64,000 nt of DNA. Origin: Lingula anatina. Its lineage: Eukaryota > Brachiopoda > Lingulata > Lingulida > Lingulidae. The position numbers and the translations under genes are program-made. The notes beneath the pieces were generated by a model. The model had not been told where the DNA came from and ran no database searches. It was given only the letters and a program-made list of their open reading frames with translations. Positions 10,537-19,800 of this stretch are shown one piece after another. The first letter of the stretch is position 1; each line of letters opens with the position of its first letter. The stretch is taken from contig NW_019775609.1 of NCBI RefSeq assembly GCF_001039355.2, positions 119,208 through 183,207 on the forward strand. The letters run 5' to 3'.

Positions 10537-13500
10537 TTGTATGTGTAATTCCGATTTTGGCTTTTTTTTGGGGGGATATCTGTATGTGTGCGCATGTACT
10601 CATCTAACAATACCTGGTTAAATTCAGCAACAAATTTGCCACAATATTGTTCATGGTATCAAAGGGCTGTTCATCCGGTCCCTTCACTATACTGCCATGA
10701 CTGGAGGCTATACTGCTGGCTGCCTTCACATTGCCTGATATCCCCACTGTTTTCTTGCCCAGGTTTGATGGCGGCAGAGCTTGGCTGATTTTGTTGACAA
10801 TATCTACCAGAGCCTGAAATATATTGTTGTGCAGTGCAAAATATGTCTGAGTTCAGCAGTTGTTTACAGATTGAAAGTATAATAGTAACTTTGAGTGTAA
10901 ATTAAAGCATGTAAGGCTGATAACTGAAAAATGAAGAAAAATATTAAATATCCATTCTTTATGCCTCCAATAAATGCTCACTGTCACTAATTTAAAATAA
11001 AAAAAAATTTTGCTTTTCTGAAAGTTTTTGCATCACAATCCCTTGGTTCTTGACTGGAAAAGTGATCTTTCTACCTTAAGCTGACACACATTTAGAAAGG
11101 CCATGGAACCTAGATCAAACATCCTTTTGAATATTTTCCTGACAAAACATTGCTATTTTAGAAATGTCTACGTTAACTTAATAATTAAACCCTATATTAC
11201 TGCTCAATAGTTTCTATCCATAATGACACAATTTTTTATACATTTTTAATGTTACTCCATGTGTATGGAAGTGTAACTGACCTGGTTCTCCACTGGTAAT
11301 ACACAGTCAGCATTCTCCGTCAGTTCTCTCATGGCTAGCACACTATTATAGGGAGAGGTTATCACATCATCTTCAGCAGATGGGTACACAGCAGTGACAA
11401 ACCTAAATATATATGAGAAATATATATTAATAAGATCAATGAGGAAAAAAGCGTATCAATTAAGAAGCAATAATAAATATTAAGGTTTCATTACTAGCTG
11501 TGAGGAGTAATTTACCCAGAGAAGAAACTAAACAAAATATACCTTATGCATTTTCTAAATTTTCTACTGGTACACTTAATCTAAGGAACAAAAATTACAT
11601 CATCACTAAAGGAAAGGTTATTCGTTAATTTAATTTTGGTTGTATTAATATATTTATTTAGTGAATATTTGTGAAGGGGAGAATCAAATGAGTGCTTATT
11701 TTTTAAAAAAAATCTATGAATATAACTAATTTAAAACATGCAAAATAAAATGCCATTCTTGATCATTCATCACCAGTTATATATATTTTTTATTCACATT
11801 AGCATTTAAAAAGAAACTGTGCTACTACTCAGAAGTCAATCATTACTCTAACATACCCTTATTTGTTTCTGTATATGGTGCACTAAAATAAAAAAATGCC
11901 ATGTGCTGCCAGTTACCCAGTAGTGTCACCAGTAAGCCAGTTAGTGTCACCCTCTATGTGACAAACACCACCTCCTTGGCATCTGTAGCAAACTTCAGTT
12001 GACAGTCTTGATTGCAATCAGAACCAGTTTACCTGGGCTGCCAAAATACAGGTAAACAAAGGATGTCACTTTTAATCACCATCCTCATCACATTACCTGG
12101 AGCCAGTTAACTCTACCTGCAGTACCATACCACAGGTAAGACACCAGTGACACCTCCTGATTGCAATCAGCACCAGTTTACCTGTCCAGGTAAACAAAAG
12201 GTGTCATCTACCACAGGAGGTCAGTGACAAACAAACACCCCTGTCACCTGTCAATCTGGTCACTGTCACCCACTGACCAATTGTGCTTAGTTTTACATAG
12301 GTGGCTGAAGCAAAGTGCCAATCAGAGGCATGTTTGCAAACTGGCAGGTGGCAGGGGGGTGACATGTTATAAAAAGGGAAGCCAATGTTTGGCAGGACAC
12401 AACAGCTTTGGCATCTTCAGTGTCAACTTGCCTCTGTGTAGCCTTGTGACTTGTACTGTGTCACCAGACTGACAAATTTGTGTCAAGTTGTGAGTTGTAC
12501 TGTTCTGTCAAGCTAAGTGTCACAGTGTCAGCTATCACCAACTGCCAAAAAGGAAACTTAGTGCCAACTTTGTGCCACCTGATGATGTCAAGTTATATAT
12601 CCAGCATGGAGACAAACCTCAACCTGCCAACTGACAGTGAAATCCAGGTATGTTTTGGCATGCTTCATGTCTTAATGGTTTAAGAAGTCTGTGCTCTGTG
12701 AGAAAAGTAATATCAGTTCAGCACCATGTTTTTTTAAATTTCTCCCTGATGAAACTAAGTGAAACTACCTAAGATCAAGGGTCTAGCAAAGAGAAACTTA
12801 TTTTGTAAAGCAATTAGAATTTTTTTTGTGAATAAAGTCATATCCCTGTAATAAGTCAATGTTTAAGCACAAAAGCCATTTAAGTGATAATAAAAAGAAC
12901 TAGTTAATATTTCTGTTTACTTCTTACACATGAAGATTCTTGGTTTCTGAATTTCAGCGAGTAATATACAATAATAATAAATAAATAAATGAATTGTTAT
13001 ATATATTTTATATTTAGTTGAGGTTATATCACTAGTAAACAGTAGTGTTTTTATGTATGAAGTGTGTGTCTTTACACGAATTCTAACATATTGTCCTCTT
13101 CATCTTACAGGCTGTTTTGTCCTTCACGGGCCAGCATGCATCACTGTACCACCAAAGTGATTTGGACCAAGCAAATGCCAATCCAACATACACTGCTGAG
13201 ATCCACAGCATCCACAGTTCCCTTGCCTCAGAAGATCCAGCCATTCAATCTGCCTCTCAGTTACTGCCAGTGTCTACTACAACAAATCCACTTCCCAGTG
13301 GAGATGATGGAGATTATGCCACATTAAGGGACGTTCTTCAGGAAGAAATCAGCTCCTCCCAAGTGCCATTAAGCCTGCTCAGCAGTGTCGCCAAACAACC
13401 CAAAGTTCCCATCAGTGTGCGAGCGTCATTCTTGGATCTTCTCTTTATGAGACTACGACTACGTGCAACGAGCCAAGTACAAGAGCTCCATACCATGTAT

Positions 13501-15998
13501 CTTGATCAGCAAAGGGAGTTGACACAAGAACGTGAGTTAGCACTCTCCTCTGTAAGTGACCAAGAACTGAGAAAGGCCACAGTCTGCCATTTTGATGAAA
13601 TCGAGTACAGACTCATGGATCGTGTTGAGAAAAGCCTCAAACTTCTAGAACAATATATCACGCAAAATGAGGACATCATCAATCCTATGGCTATTGTTCC
13701 ATCAGACACAAACTTCGCCAGGAGCTACGAGAATCCACTTACCCCTGAATCACCAGTAGGGGGCACTGGTGTTGCTGTCACTTGTTCATCAAACTTACAA
13801 CATCGTTTGATAGGCAGTGTTACCCCTGTTCAGTCATCTTTAGCATGGACCATTGACACTTCACCCATCATGCCAATGGACATTTGCTCTACCAATGCTA
13901 AACCCAGCTCTGATGCCACAACAAATCCTCCTCTTGCCAACGCTGAGCCAAATGACACTCCATCTGCCACACATGATATGGACAAAGCACAAAAGCCTGT
14001 GACTTTCAAGATGCCTCCAAAGCCAAGAACTGCCTGCTACGACTTCCCTCGTAAAGTTCTGTGGGCGTGGTTGGTGAACAATCAGTATGATCTGTGCCCC
14101 ACGTCAACCGTCACCTCTGATCTTGCCACCAAGTCTGGCCTCACTATCACCCAGGTGGAGAAATGGTTTCGCAACCAGCGACAAAACATCAGGTTTGAGA
14201 CCTTCAGGCTGATAAGGAATAAACCAACACTAGATGGCAGCAAAACTCCAACTCCCACCATTACCACCGCCACATGTCCCAACACAAGCCACAACAGTGA
14301 CTCAGCTCACACTAAGAAAAAGAAACATGAGCGTCGTCCAATGCCCTACGAGAGTGAAATGAACCATTTGTGGAAATGGTTGATGAGAAATGACTGCAAC
14401 TTGTATCCCTCTGAAACAGTGATTGGAGAGATAAGCAACAAAATGGACATGTCTTCTGAGCGCCTGGTGCAGTGGTTCCGAGCTCAGAGGGAGGGTCTTA
14501 AGCGCAAAGCTTCTCCATATTTGTCATGAACTGTTGGTTTAAAATTTAAACAGTTTGTAAACAGTAAAGATGGTATGTGTGGCTACAGCAACTTTCAACT
14601 TTTTCCAAAATCATTTCTAATCATCAATATGCATGCTTGTTTTAATATGGTTATTATTGTGTTATAAGACATATTAAAGTGCAAATTTTAGAAATGATGC
14701 AGAACTTAGTATTTAAATGTACTTAGTTAATTGGAAATTTGTATTTGACGCAAATTGATCAGTGTAACTGCCAAGAATTTTTTTTTTTTTTTTTTTTGTA
14801 TCTCAGTTATGTACATGTATCTTAGCTTACATGATGGAATCATTTGTTCATCTTATTATGACAAAACAATTCAGTTAACAAACTTGTACCCAGATTGTTT
14901 TACTTAGCTGAATTTCATGTAGTATTTTCTTTAGTGTAACTGCTCAAAAATAATAATGTCAATGTACTAACAGTTTATAAGTAAAGACAATGCCAAATGT
15001 TCACACTTTTAAATTTATGCCATTAATCAGATAATTGACAACTGCCAAAGGTTGAGAAATTGTAAGACCTGTTTGTTTCTATCTTTCTTTACTTCTTTGT
15101 GTTATGATGATTATTGCATGCATGACTACCTTGTATTTTTAAAGTGTTCAACTCAGATATTTTCTGTAAGATTTGATTTACGACACAATTTGCTCTCTTC
15201 ATATGCCATTTTGACAAATAAACAAAAGTACAACTGAACCATTATATTGTTTCCTCAATACCTTCAGGCTTCAGACATCCAACAAACTTCAGTCATGCAC
15301 ATAACATGTGTATACCATCCCACAGCGTTATTTTCCCAAATCTGTGTTGTTATTCCCACTGGCAAGATTATGTTACGACCTGCATCAATATGCCTCCTCA
15401 ACATACCCCCCCCCCCCGCCCCCCTTGATCTCAACCAACACCATCACCACTGATACCCCCAGGGGTGGATCCAGAGATATTTTCTGACAGTCTCTCAAAT
15501 TATCTATGTTGATCCCTCCTACATTTTTGATTGTCTTCCGACAGAAAAAAATTAGATACCAGTCATTGTAAACTTGAAAGTCTGACCGTTCTTCTGAAGA
15601 CCCAGACAGCGGTCTCAAATTGCCCCTGGCCCCATCCCCAAATTGGTTTTTGAATGACCACCAATCAACTTCAGTCACTTTCACTGATTGTCACTGGGAT
15701 GTTAAAGGATACAACCAATACCTGGGACAGTCTGTGAGCACCTTAAAATTCGACTCTAACTCGTTCTCACCTCGCTATACACTTTGACTCACCTGTTCAG
15801 TGGGCAACTTGGTTTCACTCACCTGTACAATTTTACTCACCTGTTAAGTATATAGCCTTACTATACTCACCTGTAAACATCTGGATATTCATCCTGCAGA
15901 AGGTTGAGGACAAATGTTCCAACTCCTGACCCTGTTCCTGAACAAGAAAATAAAATGATCACATACATATGAATCAATTTAGAATGCTTAAGTTTTAC

Positions 15999-16045
<47 letters not shown>

Positions 16046-16845
16046 GTTTTGTTGTTTTTACTTTTCCATTTGTTAGGATAACACATACAGAGGTTTTAAT
16101 TGTCCCTAAAGAGATTAAGACTGGTCGTTAAAGTGATTTTTTTCTTTTGCTGTGCCTTTGAGAGTCCCCCCCCCCCCCCCCCCCCCCAGCACGGCCATTG
16201 GGAAGGAAGCACACTGCAATTCAAACCTCAACTTAATTTTCAAATCTGCAAAGACAAAAAAAGTGAAATAATGGAACGGGTTATACTCTTTATATCAACA
16301 TCCCAGCTAATCCTGACAGACAGATGCCATTTGGCTCCCATTGCGTTGCGTGTAAACAAAGCTTAGATAGTGACCTTGACCCGACCTAGTTTCGCTTTAC
16401 AACATGGCCGATAAGACTGAGGGATGACAGTTGCTCCATTTATTTAAAATAGTGAGGTAGACATAGACATAGGGGAGGATACTAGCATGTTTTTTAAGGC
16501 GACACAGAGAATATGCGGGCGTCAAAACTACTTTTGGGGATTTTTTTTGTGAGAAAATAACAAAGGTAACTACGGATCTTGTAGTAGTACTAGTAGTAGT
16601 GAAACTGAAACGATGTCGAAAAAATTGAAACCTCTCTCTTCAAGTAGTAACTTGCACGTTGAAGGTGAGCAAAATAACGCATTGAAACAATTAGTATAAA
16701 TGTAAGGCAAGATGGATAATTTTCCTCCTCTCAATTTCTCCTCTAAACTAGTATCACAAGGCTTTTCAAGGTTGCCGCCATGTTCTTTGTTTTCAGCATC
16801 AAGTCATGGCGGTGTAGTACTGAGTCATGTTTTATTTTAATGCTT

Positions 16846-16876
<31 letters not shown>

Positions 16877-19800
16877 GGTCCCACCGTAGTGGGAAATAGA
16901 AGGTAAATTTCATTTTCACTTCAGGGTGACTGTTGCTCATCATCACAAGTGTCGATAAAGACAGTGCTGTTTTCAAGGAAGTAATAGTGAAATAATTAAT
17001 ACACTTCACGTAAGTTTCTTTTTATTTTGGGCTACAAGTACCGGTACATCTGTTATATTTTCTCTAATTTTGTAATGGCTAAGGCACTGAATCTATTTAT
17101 TTTTAACAGTTGTGGTCATAGTTACAGTTATGGATTTTTAAATAGCATCTAAGCACATATTTTCATCACCCTGATATTTCCCTACCAGTTTTTTTTTCAA
17201 TGGCTGACACTACATGTATAGCAAGTAATGTACAATTAATATTGTAAATGTACATTTGGTTAGGTTTTGAACTGTGATAGTGTGTGACTTAAAAAAGTAC
17301 TAGTAATAATCAGAATTAGTTATTCACTATTGGTTCATAATAAAAAAAATTGACCACATTCCACAGATATCACTTACATGGACCAGTAGTAAAACACAAG
17401 GTTACAGGACCACTGTCTGTCTGTCTGTCTTCTTGTAAAAAATATCCTTATTTTCCAGATGCTACCAGCACAACAAGATGTCTGACCATGTCTTAGCCAA
17501 TCAGATCTCAGCAGACCACCTGACCTGCAGTATCTGTCTGGGGCGTTACTGTCAACCCAAGGCACTACCTTGCCTTCACACCTTCTGCCTACAGTGCCTC
17601 CAAGATCACATCACAGCCACTGGCCGATCTGGCGTCTTTGAATGTCCAAACTGCCGCAAACAGACCATAGCCATTAGAGGCGGAGCATCCTGTTTCCCAG
17701 ACAACCATATAATAAACAGTCTGCAACACACTGTAGGTGGCAGCACCTCTCCTGAGCCTTCAGCACCACCTAGTGAGGAGGTTGATGAAGAGGACAATGT
17801 GGGGTCTCCAGTGAGGACACCACCAGGTTCAGCAGACGTCCCAGTCATACAATGGCCTCCACCACCCCCTCGTCCCCCACAAGCCCCTGTCCCTTCTGTA
17901 CCATCCCCTACCCATTCTTCAAATCACCCAACAAGTACACCCACTCCTCCCCCTCCCCCACCACCCCCTAGGCCTGCACACCCTCCCCTCGCACCCACCA
18001 CCCCCAGACCAGCTAACTCACCCCACACACCAACCAACACAACCCCCCAAAGAGCACCCCCAACTCCACCCGCTGTACCACAAAGAACCACCTCCCCAGG
18101 GTCGCAGGGTCGACTGTGCACAGGATATCGCCTTCTCAGGCCCACTGGTGTCACCATTCTCAACACTGGAGACATTGTGGTGTCAGACAGCGGTGACAAC
18201 AAAATCGTCACCTTTGCTCACGGTGGTCAATACCGCTCCCATTTTCAGTGCGACTGCGAGGTAAAAGATATTGCAACCATGCCTGATGATACTCTGATTG
18301 TTGCTGTTAATAAGGCGGGATCTGCCATTGCACGGGTTTATTCCCACGATGGCCGTGTGTTAAAAGACTTTGGGAATCAGTATTACTATGAAGAGCCTCA
18401 TGGGATAACGGTCAGTCACCAAACTGACCAGTTTATAGTGACTAATGTGGTACGCAGCTGCATCTATCTTTTCAATATGGCGGGCAAGCTGGCACAGCAA
18501 TTCGGCAGTAAGGGTCACAGCACCACTGGGTTCTCCCCATATTACTGTGCCATAAACGGGAAAGGAAATAAAATTCATGTGTCTAACACTGATGCCCATA
18601 ATGTCAAAGTTTTTGACACACTGGGTAATTTAAAGCACATGTTTGGGGAGGAAGGGAATAAACCTGGACAGCTCAAATCACCCCAGGGGATCTGTTTGGA
18701 CAACAGGGACAACATCATAGTTGCCGATTCTGGGAATTATCGCATACAACAATTCGACCATCAAGGCAAATTCAAGAAGGTGTTAATACGGGATACCAGG
18801 CAGCAGGATGGAGGTTTGAATGGAAAACCATGTGGCTTGGCTTTGTCCCCGAGACTTAATATTTTGGCAGTGACCATGCAGGGGCCGTCGCAAGGTGGCG
18901 TGATTCTGTACCCATACAGGGGGAATTCTGGGAAGGTCAATCCTGTTACTGGGAGTCCTCAGTCAGGGGCTTGTAATGTTTCATAGCAGCAAACAAGAAC
19001 ATTAACATCTATGAAGATTTAAAGGCATATTTAAAAAAAAAAAAAAACCTTATTGTGTGTATTAAGGCAAAAGAGAGGGCAACAGCAAAAAGGATAAGAC
19101 TACAAACCACGAAGTTACTGAAGTGGCCTTTTTTTCTGAGGCTTCACCAAAGACATAAGTGATATTATTTTAATATTACTTTTTTAAAGCCTTATGGTGT
19201 CATGAAGTACTCATGCAAATGAGAAAGGAATATTGCCAGGCCCATGCATTATTCAGAGGGTATAGAGAGACTTGTAGTTAGATTTTGAGTTAATAATTCA
19301 TGATGCTGTCTGTCCTTCCATGTTATGCTGTATCTCAGGAAAAGTGTTTTGTGTAATTTTTTAAACATTTTTTTTTAATTTTTTTTTTTTTTTTTTTTTT
19401 TAATTAAAAACTTGGTCATTGTTAATTGATGATATTTTCCTCAGATTATTATCAATGTTTTCATGCAAATAATTCTTCATCAATTATTACATACTATTTG
19501 TGACCAAGGTTAATTTTGAAATTAATATTGCTTATCAATATGCAACACATGCAGCAATATTTAGATAAATGCTTTTTGACAACAGAAGATAGAAAAGCTT
19601 TCTGTTCTTGAGAAAACTGTTGTATTGTTTTGTGCTTAATCATCCAAAAAAGCCTTGATATCAAATTAAACGTTTTATGAATGCAACACACTGTTAAGCT
19701 TTCCTTGCAGAAGAAAAGATGATATTTTAAATATTATTAAGTTGTAAAGAGAAATAAATGACATTTAAAATTTAATTGTCTGATTCTATGATAAGCACCA

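Larger units (their letters stand above)
11920..12645 (+). promoter_or_regulatory. TGACA/TGTCA-dense upstream region of the double-TALE gene
   Basis: About 21 copies of TGACA or TGTCA lie between 11920 and the end of coding exon 1, where one or two would be expected by chance. TGACA is the core sequence bound by MEIS/TGIF/PKNOX-type TALE homeodomains. Many copies read GTGTCACC or its reverse. The region also holds two CAGGTAAAC palindromic modules and a TATA box. It is inferred to be the control region of the gene starting at 12582. Confidence 0.55.

Noticed and set aside
16613-16664. Coding first exon for the RING-NHL gene starting at ATG 16613
   Set aside because: Splicing to 17459 puts it out of frame and soon meets a stop; the 17478 start is better.
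17606-18211. Minus-strand open frames over the RING-NHL gene
   Set aside because: They are antisense shadows of the proline-rich coding region (glycine-rich when reversed).
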